This document shows positions 12,456-25,376 of a stretch of 64,000 nt of DNA, one piece after another. The position numbers and the translations under genes were made by a program. Location: contig JAPYMA010000261.1 of assembly GCA_035041965.1 (NCBI GenBank), forward strand, positions 17,847-81,846. Direction: 5' to 3'. Positions within the stretch are counted from its first letter, which is position 1; each line of letters begins with the position of its first letter. This stretch comes from Anisakis pegreffii (taxonomy: Eukaryota > Nematoda > Chromadorea > Rhabditida > Anisakidae). The notes under the pieces are model-generated. The model worked only from the letters and a program-made list of their open reading frames with translations, ran no database searches and was not told where the DNA came from.

Positions 12456-13329
12456 CACGAATATATCTGACGTTTTTTTCCGAATTCCATTATATAAACG
12501 CGAAAATTTTTTGATAAAAACTAGAAAACGTCGTGAAAAAGGGAAGTGGATACACACAGGCAAATGATAACAATCACAATGACTTTGTTTGATAGACAAT
12601 ATATCGCTAAAAAAATTTTTAAATCGTTCCAACTCGGTTCCGATTCGGAATTTCCACTCAAAACATCTTTTGCTTGTTTCTTTATACTCCGTGTGTTGGT
12701 TGCATAAGCACTAAAAATTCATCTGAAGAACACCAACGAATCTGAAGTAAATGATCGAAGAAGAATGAAAGCAGATCAGCTGACAAGGCAATATAACTGC
12801 GGTTAAATTTCTGATGTCATTCGTTTGATGACAATCAAATTGTTAGCTTTCTCGGTAACAATGAATGGAGAAACATTCTGAAATAAGGTATTTGCGTGTG
12901 AATCGAGCTAATGAATTAGCCTTTCTTCATGATACAATAACAACAATCAGTGAGAAATAACTGCCGAAGCAATCAACCTCAGTGTGAATACCATTCAACA
13001 AAATACGCGAATTCACATGATAATTGAACGATATGACGCACGTTTTGATGTTGAGATTACAAAAGCGTTTAATTAATTAAAATTGTGCATTTTTCTCACA
13101 TCATCAAAGCATTATTCTATTCATCCAAATTGTAAATGTTTTATGATTCTTTCTTCAAACAATTTTCGTGGAAACGCTGCAAAACATCACTGAATTAGAG
13201 TATTGTCTCATGAAAATGCAAGTAAGTGAAGTCATTAACTTGTTTGTGGTTTAGGCATCAAACAATGAGGTTTAATTACTTCCATCTATTCATATATTAT
13301 GGAGCGTGCTTTTTGCAATATTCATAGTC

Positions 13330-13575
13330 AAATCATTATTATTAATAACTCGCACAGCTATTGTTATCAGTATTATTGTTATGGTTAAATATCAACGTAA
13401 TTATCATTTTCATTATCAATATTATTACTATCGATACTGTCGTGACTAGCGATATTCTTGTTATTTTTACCACTGTTCACACTGCTGCTAATAGGATTAC
13501 TACCTAGACGGCTATCATTATTATCAGTAATATTATTATTACTACGAAGTTATTATTAGTTTTGGGATTACTTTT
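13330..13575. repeat. Degenerate ATT/GTT/ATC triplet tract
   Basis: About 245 bp of three-base periodic sequence (ATTATTATTAAT, TGTTATCAGTATTATTG and similar) with no dominant unit. It is open in some frames but gives only Ile/Val/Tyr/Asn-rich products, so it is not coding. Confidence 0.6.
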
Positions 13576-14638
13576 ATTATTCTCATTGAGATTGTTATCG
13601 ATACATCGTTAATTCTAGTATCGGTGAGAATATATGTGCAACTGAACGATATGATTTTAAAAATACTACCGATATTACGATAGCTATTTCTAAAGACATA
13701 CAGTGCAGTACTTCATTACTATCCCGGCCAATGACATGCAATTCCACGAGTACATTGGACATTAATCTGTTGCAAAATGATTTATTTGAAAGCAGTGATT
13801 CCCATTGGATTCTCCTTTATTACATAGAAGGAATACAGCATAGAGTTCGTTTGAAGTGGCAACTGAATAGATTAAAACCCATAGGGAATTTTGGCAAATC
13901 ATTAACATAATTCATAATATTCTCATGGATTTGAGACAATTCTATATGATCGCAGAAAGGATCGATGCAGATCAGAGAGTAAAATAACTCATCGATCCGA
14001 AATAGAATGAAGTGACGTCTCTAGTGGCAATTCTTTCTGAGAAGCATTGAAAACATAACTTGCATCGCTGGACTGCTACTATGGAAACATTGAAATTTCC
14101 AAATCGTAGGTTAAAATAATGATTATAATTTGAAATTACTACTCGATTCATTGGTAAGGTAGACGTCGACAAGGCTGATTCTTGACGAGACCATGCATGC
14201 AAGCGAATTACCTCTAACCTCCAGTTCATTCAGAAAGTTTTTAGCTTGCCACCCCATGCTGATGCCTACCAGCAATCATAATTTTCTATTCGGTCTTCTC
14301 TTGTATAAGATATCATTGATAAAGGAAATCCAAATGATTCAAGCCAACCAGATATTAGATCAAACGTTCGCTCGGTATACTCATAATAATATTTGTATTA
14401 ACTGTAATTATAAAAACGATATGAAAGCCGATATTTGCCACGATCACAAAGATTTCAGTTATTGTCATTTACACAATGAAATACCGAAAGCATAAGATAA
14501 AGCAATGAGAGGATTACTTGTGACTATTTCAAGCAATTATTCCGCAATAATGTGACTGACTAAAGAGCAGCCTTTTCAAAACTGTTAATAACTTCCAAAC
14601 GTTCGCAACGAAAGGTGATTATGATTTCATCACAACGT

Positions 14639-14653
14639 CAACACACACACACA
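14639..14653. repeat. (CA)n microsatellite
   Basis: Seven CA units. Confidence 0.8.
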
Positions 14654-17600
14654 TCCAACAAGTACAAAATACTTGCAATGACAATAGAAACCACAACAAT
14701 AACACTGAAGCAGGAAGCAGTTATCCTATGAGGCCTGGAATCGACTAAACACGATCCCCTCAAAATAGCATTCGAAACATTAGCGTCGCCACAGAATGGC
14801 TCCATTTTAGAGGTATCAATTCGCACAAAGATATGCAAAGAGTCATGAATAAATTCGACAATTTTTCTGCACAATTGACGCCATTTAACGATATGATTGA
14901 CGATAAACCAATTTTTATGAGTTTTAACTTGTTTATGATTCCATGATATTATCAGAGGTGGTATTTATTGAGTTTTATAATTTGTTTAAGCGGAGATTTT
15001 AACACGGAATTCAACGATTCGAATGAATTTTTCATCAAAACGAATCAAATCGCACAAATCAAACATTACTGAAACGAGCAGTGAATTACTGATTGCTGAT
15101 CGAAAATGTTACTTTTGACAACATTTTTCTCGATCAGTACCTCCTTCCTTGAACAACTGTCAACTGTCCCTCGGATAGATTCCCTATTATCAACCAGCAT
15201 GCTCTCCATAGTTCCACTTTACAATGTCAAGCAATCATGGAGTCGGATATAATCATTATCTAATATTTTATTTTCTTAAATCTCTTTGAAAGCCCTCCCT
15301 GTCCATCTTTTCAAGCATCCTCTCTAAATGATGATTAATAATGGCATGCTACAGTCACTCATTACTGTGGATCCGATGAGCTTGAGCTCAGGATATCGTT
15401 CGGGATCTAGCAGATACGACTGGTCAAATTGATCAATGATGATCACCCTAACAAGAAAACCGTGCTACATAAGATAGACTGAATGTTTTACGGCAGACAA
15501 ATAGTTAGGAAACTCAATGCTGACAATGAGTTAATTTTCATAATTAGCTTCCCGGAGAACTGCATTCCATACTAATAGTCTTTGAAAACCAACGTCATGG
15601 ACTGTTTGAGACGAAAAATGACGAAACTGAATGTGATGTGGTATGAGCCTAGCTAATCTTTTTTTGCAATCACTTTCATAATTACAGCTGCCATCATTAT
15701 TACTACTGAGACTATTATTTGTGGTAGCATTATTGGTTTCCGAAAAACACGTCATCTCAAAGGCACAGTGATTGGATGTGTCCAGTGGTTCAGTAATCAT
15801 TTCCACCTTACCACCTTTCAATCGCCACTGCAACCAATCAATCAAGACAGTAACACCGTTTTGAAAATGCTCATTGAAGGAAACAAGATTGAAACTTTTA
15901 CGAGTTTCAAAAAAAGAGAAGACGCAAAATGAGAAACAATTATGACATTCGAATGACTTGTTTTGCTATCTATGAGTTAAGGCCAATCTACGCAGAACCC
16001 TATGATGAGCGTATAATGAATATATCCAAACATCAACGATTCCAAAGATTTCAACTGCCCGCAGACGATAAACTCTGGAAGAATTTTTCAGTTCAACGAA
16101 TTGAGCTGCACATAGACAATCCTCAAGAATCTAGTTCAATGTCATTGAATAGATGTGTGATATATGAGTATCGCTTATGAAACCTCTCAAATTCATCGAC
16201 TTTGAATACTTATGAAAATTTATGAGTATTTCCAAGTTTGAAGTGCCGTCTAAAATTCATGAATAATTCCTTAATTATCGGTTAGCTCAGCTTACGTATA
16301 TATGAATGAAAATAATGCGGCACGGATGCATGACGACCGGAAATGACGATACCGGTTCATTGAACTCAATGGATTGTTTGCAATTAAAGTGTCGGCAGAG
16401 GAAATTCTGCAAAATTTTGACGATTTTTAAGTTAACAATAGTGCTTTCCAACAGGCATTCAGTGAATCATAGGGCGACAAGGAAAGAGAAAAACGAATAT
16501 TTGACTTGTTAGAAGCAAATTGTGTGGAAATTTTAAGCTAAAACTTTGTTTAGCTGTATCAAAGAAACTTCATCTTATAAGAACGAAAAAATTGGTGCAC
16601 ACAAAACAACTCACAGATGACTTTGAAATGTTCGGCATTGTTTCGTAAGTAGAATCCAGAAAGTGCAGGAAATTGGTGATCAACTCAAAGAAGACTGATC
16701 ACTTCGTTGATCTGCTCTATGATTAATGCTGATGACATTTAACAAACCCACTATTAAACTTTAGGAAGTTTTTGAACTCGGCAATGGGCCTAGTTGAGGA
16801 GAAAGTAACATTACGTTTAAGTGGAGAAGAACCCAAAATCAAACGGCTCTGAGCTGCCCTCTGACAGCACACAGCTGTTCGATTTATTCATTGCTCCGTG
16901 ACTTTACGAAACAATTTTTGCTTGCATGTTTTCCGACTTAATAGCACATTATTTGGTCACTCTCTAACACCTGTTTAAATGGACTCCGAAGCATCAGAAG
17001 ACACGAAATCATCAAATCCACAGACCAATCATTAAGTTATTATTGAACCCAACCGATTCCCTAACTGGTGGTTTTTCTCATGTTATTTACTCTCAGCATA
17101 GTTTGCTGTGGTATTTTAAACGAGCTAAAAATGCGAAATTCTCAGATTGCTTGATAGAGTCACCGAGATTAAATCCATCTCATACAGATTTTACTCGCTC
17201 CTGAGCCTCAGTTGACTTGCTTCCAAGCCTCTTGCAATAGAACATTCGGCTCGCAAACGCACACAAGCATACATCGAAAAAAAAGCAGCTGTTAATTGTA
17301 ATTTATTCTTGCTGAATGATTGATATGTTAAGCGTATTTCTAGATTAACTATGAACCAGGAACTATTCTGCAATTCATTCATCGGATCAACATGTGAATA
17401 GCAGGAATTGTTCACTAAAGATTCTCACTGATATTCATCACAAAAAATTCTAATTCTTATCTCTCACTTGGCTGACTGATTTTGAATGTAATATCATTAG
17501 CATTATGCGGACACGTTATTACGGGACCGGATTTGTTCACATGAATACCGGAATATATGCTCCCTTAGTTCTCTCGATCGATCTGAAATGATTGAGATAA

Positions 17601-17680
17601 TTTCAAATTGCCCTACTTACAGAGAGCAAACTAAATGTACTAATAACAGCCCGAAACGAGCTAGGCGTTGGGGAATTTAA

Positions 17681-17769
17681 CGAAGAATCTTTGATTCAGA
17701 GCTAAGGTATAAAGATTCTTCTCATTCACGAATCTTCTTAGATTTTCGAGAACTCGAGAAATCGCTAGG
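17681..17769. repeat. 89-bp direct repeat, copy A
   Basis: Matches 18052-18140 over 89 bases without gaps at about 88% identity by eye; the differences are mostly transitions. The shared end GATTTTCGAGAA-TCGAGAAATCGCTAGG contains a near-palindrome. No ORF is conserved between copies. Confidence 0.8.
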
Positions 17770-18051
17770 CAAACCGATGCCTAGAAACGCAGAGAAGGAA
17801 TGATTTCAACTCGTCTAGTAACCTGGCATCTTGATTCAAATGAACGAAACGTTGTTTATGTGAGCCACATGGAAATGACAAACCGACATGACCTTATTGA
17901 GCATGTTTAAGCTATGATAAAGAATTCCACTTAATATCATGTTGCACTTTTAGAATTACTCACGCTCAATTATTCATGAGATATTTGGATCGTTTTCATT
18001 GAGCGATTACTTTTAGATTCTTCAAAAGGAAACAGACGTTAGAAAATGTGA

Positions 18052-18140
18052 CGAAGAATCTTTGATTGAGAGTTGAAATATGAAGATCCTTCTCACTCAC
18101 GATTCTTCCTAGATTTTCGAGAATTCGAGAAATCGCTAGG
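18052..18140. repeat. 89-bp direct repeat, copy B
   Basis: Partner of 17681-17769, 371 bp downstream in the same orientation. The sequence between and around the copies is unrelated, so the repeat is a discrete element. Confidence 0.8.
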
Positions 18141-21100
18141 GAATAAACGTGGTTGGTTTATGAGTTCACATCTTGTACCATTGGTATAGACTACCAATGA
18201 GTATTGTGATCTGAATTTTGATATCTAATTGGAAACCAAAACAAAATCAGATTTGGAGATACGTTTTTAGAATACGTAATGAGAAAGAAAGCAACAAGGA
18301 TTGATTAACTTCTTTACGTGAACTACTGCTATCGTCGAAAAACACACTAAAACATTTCAAAGTTGTCAGTGAACAAAAACATAAACACGATGCCGTATGG
18401 ACCCTCTCTAAAAGAATCAGAATAGCGATAAATCATCCGTATACATGTTTAAATACTTCACTAAATGCAAGAAGACTCGAATTTCTAAAAATTTAGAACG
18501 GCACTCAGCAACGAACCAATAGCTCTCATCTAATCTATCAGTAATTTAACTGCCTCGCATCTATATAAGATGACAGTAAACGCATGTTACAAGGACAAGC
18601 ACTATGGAATACGTCATCTAAGAAACCCCACAAATAAAGCAACCCATATATATACATAGGTTTCGGGGTTCTCGGGTGTGTGATTTTTAAACAATAAGGC
18701 AATTTTCTGAAGTGTTTTGAAAAAAAATGGCAAAAAGGCAATTTCAAACGTTTTGCTAATTAGAGCTCTTGAAACTGCTCTTCAGTTAAGTCCTCTTATA
18801 GTGGATTCGAGGCAATCCAAAACAGCTACTGACACAACTTGTCAAAGAAAATTGCTTTTCGTTAAATGTCACATATCGCCGATGACATTTGAATTCCATC
18901 AAACCTATTGAACTTCAAGCGAAACTAACAATAAGTGGAAAATTAGATGCTTGTCCGATGGGAGCATAGTGATGAGAAATATCCTTGAAATGAAACTTGT
19001 GATGATTGTGCTAGTGAGAAGAGTCTTAAGACCTGGAAACGCTTCATCTCTCATGAAGAATATTGAAATTCTTTCAGTTATTGAAAAAATCAACTTAGTT
19101 GTTTCATCGAATATCGTCCTACATAAATAACCGCGAGCTAAATTTACTCTGAAATTCCTTTTAATTATCAAAACCCTGCGTGGTCCACAATTCATTACTC
19201 GATTCAGAACTCATTAAGTTCAAGCAATGAAATCGCTTACATAACATTCGTTAATGCTTTTTTTTTGAACTTGAGACCGTTCAGAAACATCGCACATGGG
19301 AACGTTCGAAAGCGTGCCTTATTGAATGATTTCGCAACTTTTTTCTAACTACAAGCCTAAATGAAACCAAAGAACTTACACAGCGTTTAATATTGAGCTT
19401 GTTGAGCATCATGTGATCTGCTGCTGTTTGTTACACTGCATCAATGCAACAATTTCAGTGACGAATCAGCCATTTTATCCGTTTTATCCAGTTTCGAACA
19501 CATCCACTGACTAGGGTTCAATATAATACTGGATATTTGTCCTTTGACACTCCAATAGAAATCTGAAATGAGCATTGAAATGACAGAAATTTCGAATATT
19601 TTTACGCATCCTACAAATCTTCGAAGGCTAAATTCACATTTTCATGTGTTTTAGAAACCACTAAGATGAAGTAACCGAATTTAGTCGGAGGGAGAGGCTT
19701 AGAGATTAATCATCTTATGATGTGAAATGATTGATTGGAGTGTTATTTAATTCATATGTCCATCCATGTCACAGTACAACTCGAATACGAGTTTATTTTA
19801 TTGGAATTTTTTCGAATTAGACAAATTAGGCTTCATCACATCCACATTTACCTCCTTTTTGACTGAAAATCATCGCACTGAATAGATTTCTGATCTTTCT
19901 GTCATCGTTTGACACGACTAATGAATATTTGCTTCTTCAACAAAGAATAGAACGGCGAGTGCGCATCGTTTTGCAAGATTCCCCTCATTGATTAGAGTCA
20001 GAAAATTTGAAAAAATTGGACAGAACTTCTGCAAAGTGTTAATCCATGAACGAATCACCTTTACCATTAGCCTCAGCATATATACCCCAAGTATATCACC
20101 GGATGACATTCTTTATTTCACTTAATGAACACTTGAAGGGATTAGAAAAAGTTTCCATTTCACATAAACAAGTTGGAAAGCAACGGGAATTTTAATTTTT
20201 GAAAGCACAAAAAACGAATCGAATGAATGAAATGGAGATCGAGTTGAAGAGTTTCGAAGAAAACTGAACGAGTTGACACGAAACAAACCATCCGTAAATC
20301 CAGTCATTCCATATGGACAGTGAGGAACTGATTGTTTCATCGACAGAACGAGAATTTTAATGAAACTGGAATGAGAAAAGTGCAACGAAAGTAATTTTGC
20401 TAATTCTTTGTAATTGAATGCAGGCAGTGAAGCGCACATGGCGTGCTTGCTTCTCAATGATGCAGTGAAAAACATGGATAATTCAATCAAATGAACTAAA
20501 CGAGTGACGACTAGTGATAGACGGTTTCGTTGCACTCTCGTTAATAGTGCATAACGAAAATTTCATAGCTGAAATGATGTTCAATTGAATGAAATGCAGT
20601 TGAATCCGTAGTAGTATTGTTCTCGATTACGAACTAATTTCATCCAACATCCACGCTCTTGTCTCATCGGCTCGGCTAACATAGCAACAAGTGCAGATCT
20701 TTCTGGATGAACTAATGGTTTTATGGTAAACGCCAACACGATATATGAACATTTTATGTCTGTCTGATTAGGATATCCTTAGTGAAACGATACCAATTCG
20801 GATATGACTAGGTATTTAGCTGCACAAATAAGGCGGAAAAACATAACGCCAATAATAGATCGTCAGAACGATAATGGAATCAGTTTTCCATCATCATTAT
20901 CGGCGTATTGTCAGCGCTAAATCTCCAATTGGTTCACTTTCCAGTGTAATGCGGCTAGCTGTGGGAATTGCTTGATATAAAATATTAGTTCGTCAACAAT
21001 CTTACTGGAATCGGAAATAAGCTGAATTTGATGTAAGCGAAAGAATACGGCAAAGTAATGTTCAATAGACCGATGAAATTCACTCTGCTTTGAACTTAGA

Positions 21101-23017
21101 ATACCAAAAAGCAAAGGCTATTTATGGACTGAGTTATCTTTTTCATTGCGCTTTGATGAGGGCAAGACTGAAAAAAAAGCGAAAATGTTTAGCTAGTTGA
21201 ATGACTGCATCTAATGAGTGTGCATTCCAAGCATGATTGATGGGTGACCCATTTGATTAGTTCGCTGAGGCGCATTCATCGAAGGCAAAAAGAATCATTT
21301 CCGCTACATAATGGCTTCTGGGAAGGGCTGTTCTCATTGCACTAATGAGCTAAATATGTCATATCGTAATTAGCTATAAGTTCGGACGACATGTGTAATT
21401 TGAAGGTGATTCTGAACTTTGGGAAATGATTTTGAACTGGTCAAATCATCGAGTTACTCTGTTAATTAGAGCACGATTACCGCATATTCGTTAATTACTC
21501 AATTGTCAAGGAATAGTGAGTCTAGAGCCTCAATGGTCTCATAAGAATAGACTGCTTAATTAAAAATTCAGGTATAATCAGGTTATACTCAGGGTAGCGT
21601 TCAATAGAGATAAATGCAGATGTTATTTGCAGACAATAGATAATTTTCAAAATGTGATTAATCTTTTGAAGATATACTGATTCATCAAGCGAATATGTAT
21701 GTCATGGCTTCAAAAAAAATCGTTATTCTGAGGAAATTCATTAACTGAATGGAAACTATTTGTGATGCAACCGAAATTAAATTCACTAAACAGCGCTCTC
21801 ATTCCGTATTCCTCTCGAATCGCTATCACTACTGTCCTTCTCATTCTCTGCTTCTGCTCAGCTTGCCATATGTAAAACAGTGAGGACAGAGAGAGCGGTT
21901 TCAACGTTACAAGAATGCAAATTTCGCTTCGAGCATGAAAAAATGACGTTTTTTGAGCGGAAGCCTATGTGATATGTGGCGCTGATATCTCAGAGAAAAC
22001 AAGCGATCACAATACCCAATAAACAATTCTCTCATGATCCATGATCAGGAGCAGTATGTTCTGACCGCGTAATATTGCACCTTCGAAAAGACAACATTTA
22101 TGCATTGCGCTAGCCTTAACCTCATGTTCTTGAAGGTAACAGTTCAGTTTTGCGATATATGTATTGTAGGGAACGTCAGCGATCCCAGTGACAAATGTTG
22201 GCCGAATAAACTGACGCCATTGGATTGAAATCATATTATTTGTTATGTCTATTTCATTTCAAGCAGTTCAATAATCCTGAAGATATCATCTCGTTGAGTC
22301 GTTGACTGATCAATTGATCAATCCTGATCACTCTGACTGATCAAAATCGATTCCAATCGAAAAAAAGTGCTGTTGTGATTCTCAAGAAAGTCTAACCATC
22401 TGGCTTGCAACTGAATTAAACTGAATGAACGAAGAGACGATATACACTCTGATCGATTACCAGTTTGTGAATTCCAGTTATCGTTTAAATGGTGCTGTGC
22501 TGTCTTAAGAAGAAGTCATTCCATGCTTAGAAACTAAAACTATTGAACCGAAATGCACACAGAACCCGTCCATTCAACAAAAAAGATTCAGTGTTAAGGC
22601 TTAGGATTAGGCTTACATTGGCTTAAGAGGTTCTTGGCACCCGAGATAGTATTTAAAAAATGCCTATACCTCCTCAACTAAGCCAAATTGCTCAGTGAAA
22701 TTTTTAATATTCTGAATCTAGAGGTTCTGCTGGATCGAACGATGAAAAGAAATTCGCATGTTTCCGGGCAAACCTGAGAAGACGGTTAGCTCGAAGATCG
22801 CATTCCGCCTATTGCTAATATGAACGGATTGATTGCTCTATAGGGATCAATTTGAATGAATGAGCGCGACTGCGCTATTGTTTTAAAAGCTGAGAATGTC
22901 TGCTATCCGACTGTGTCTAAAAATCCTATCCTTACTGATCAAACCTGAGCATACAGGAGGCCTGAATGTGGTTCCTGATCTGTAGATTCCTCTAACAAGA
23001 AAGCACCTTCATAAAAT

Positions 23018-23068
23018 CAGAATTGAACCTGCGACCCAGAGTGCGTTAAGAGTACTGTAATGCTTGAT
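23018..23068 (-). pseudogene. tRNA-Lys-like fragment (degraded)
   Basis: On the minus strand ACTCTTAA, then CTCTGGGTCGCAGGTTCAATTC resembles the anticodon loop, variable loop and T arm of a tRNA-Lys(CUU). The anticodon stem does not pair properly and no acceptor stem is present. It could be a tRNA pseudogene or the head of a different SINE. Confidence 0.3.
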
Positions 23069-25309
23069 TTGGAGGCATTTTTCTCACCTCACGTCTCTCG
23101 AAATGCCATATTTTTGACACTTAATTAAATCCATCGGTCTATTGTTCTGTTTGATACGAGAGACAACTTCTCAGCTGAATGAAGAACATCGAAATGCTGG
23201 CACGATACCGTTTAATTGCAAAAATACTTACTCTACTGAACAACAAGCTTCCACTGGTTTTATCACAGTTTGCATACTCGTGCCTTTTCCCGTAGTTTAA
23301 TGTTTTCAGGAGTGATTATTGTTGTTGTAAGCTGCCATGCTTTCGGTGTCAAAACTCACTAGTATCCAGTCTATTTGCAAGATTAACTTCAATTTGTATT
23401 ATCCGTTTGCCGGGCTTTATTAGCTCATGCGCATTAGGGCATGAAATGCCATTATGGTTATTTGCACTACTACATCATCGTTTCGTGTTGTCCGATTGGC
23501 AAATTTTAGCTAATTATCCGTTAGCTTCTTCGATCACGTTGGATCCAGCTAAGCGGCACAAACACTCTTATTTATCATTCTCCAGGCATGCACTATCCAA
23601 ATTATATTTCTAACATTCGTTAAAATATTTTTAATGGCGATTGCCGTGTGATTTAAAGCGATTAGGAAATCACATCGTTTAATTTTTCTATAGAGGAGAT
23701 TTTTGTTTAAGCATCGTTTTGTATTATCATCGTGCTGCTACTGTATTCCATGTTTTACAGTTCTATCATAAGCGCTCTGAAAAAGGCAATCAAGAATGCT
23801 TTTTTCATCAATTTTTATTGTTGCATTTATTTGTTCAGCTTTTGATATCCAGTATGAGCACAGCTCTTGTCAAGCACATCAAAATATGGCACTTCAATGC
23901 TTATTCAGTTGCTGGATGAATCTGATAACATGTTTACGATATTCTCCCATATTTATTTGAACAAGTTCATCGGATCTCAATATATAACGAGTAGTGCATT
24001 ATGCCTAAAATTTTTATCTCATCTTGAATAATTTTCAGCTATTCCATAGTTTTTTAAGACATTTATTGTGATTTCCTGATGATTTTAATGATGATGATGA
24101 TGAATTGATCTTATGTCGACACATTGTACTTCTGCCTTATTACAACCTCTTTGAGTTATGCAATTTTCGAACATTGTTCAAATAAATGTCCATTAAAATT
24201 GCCGGAAATCATTCGTTGCGTCCAAATTGTAACATAGAGCATTTCAATTCAAATGTGTAAGACCAAATTGTTACTAAGATGCTTTGTTGTAGTAGTCCAA
24301 GAGAGCGCTGTTCTTTATGTTTAAAGTTGTTTGTTTTATATTTCATTTGATTTCTGCGATGGATTGATAAGATTTGAATGAGACAAACTATGCATATGTT
24401 TCAAGTTTTCGGATCTGATACCATGTTAATATTGCGGAACAACTTCTTCCCCCATCTGATCTAAGAACTTACTATTCCGACGGATAACGTCAAGAACAGA
24501 CGGAAAATCGGTAGGGAAATCTCTTACCGATTTTAAATGCACTTTCTGATATTCTATTACTCTCGTTGTTAGCTTACTTTGCACACGGTGGTAATGAGCT
24601 TTTTTGGAATCATGTTTCATGAATCGGTTATAGGTGATGTCAATTCCTCGGATCTTCTGGATTGCTTTCCTGAATATTATCATTGCATATGGGAATCGCA
24701 TAGGTTACTTCCAGATCTTGTTAACACGTTTATGATGGTATTCAACATTTAGATCGCTGTGTTCCTCAGTATTGCAATCGATCATGATTGCATGAAAAGC
24801 TATTGTCTGTCACACGCTCACTGCAAACTGATTCAGATGGATTCTCATTCTTTTTAGACGTGTTGTATTCGCTCTCATAGCTATTGCATGCGAATACCGT
24901 TCTATTGATGAGTTTTTATCATTCACTTCGTCTCATTTCACTTCACTGTTCGAATGAACTTCTTATTCTGTAGTAAATACTATTTAATGGATACGTTGAC
25001 GAGTGTTGACAGCCGAGACCAACAATACTACAATCAAATATTATTGCTCAACAACATTTGATTGTCAAATGATTGATTATAGAGTGTATTTGATAGAATG
25101 AGAATCTGACTTTAACTGTTGAGTGAAATGAATGAGAAATTATCAGAAGAGAACACATTTGGTGATAAAAGCTATGAGAGCGATTGAAACAGCTCGGAAA
25201 AGAATGAAAACCCTGTTAAAACAAATGAAAACCCTGTTAGGCCCGGACGAGCTATCGATACTCAGAAAATAACATAACAACTGCAAGAAATACTAACTTC
25301 CCGACCTAT

Positions 25310-25376
25310 TCCATTACCCCTCCAATCTTCCAAATTACCCAAAGTGGATAATTTCACCCTTTAAGAGAACCACTGC
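25310..25376. repeat. Second copy of the ATTACCC...GAACCACTG repeat end
   Basis: Homologous to 1317-1388. TCTCATTCTTTTT also occurs about 0.5 kb upstream (24,843), the same order as at 735-1388, so 24.84-25.38 kb may be a third, rearranged copy of the family. A 17-bp ATGAAAACCCTGTTA-type direct repeat lies inside it (25,205-25,240). Confidence 0.45.

Noticed and set aside
13269..13279. GGTTTAATTAC, identical to the first 11 bases of nematode SL1
   Set aside because: The match ends there; the rest of the leader, the donor site and the Sm site of an SL RNA gene are absent.
20122..20535. Longest uninterrupted ORF (137 codons, minus)
   Set aside because: Ser/Phe/Leu-rich product, no domain, no splice or start context. 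At a stop frequency near 7% per codon, one or two ORFs of this size are expected by chance.
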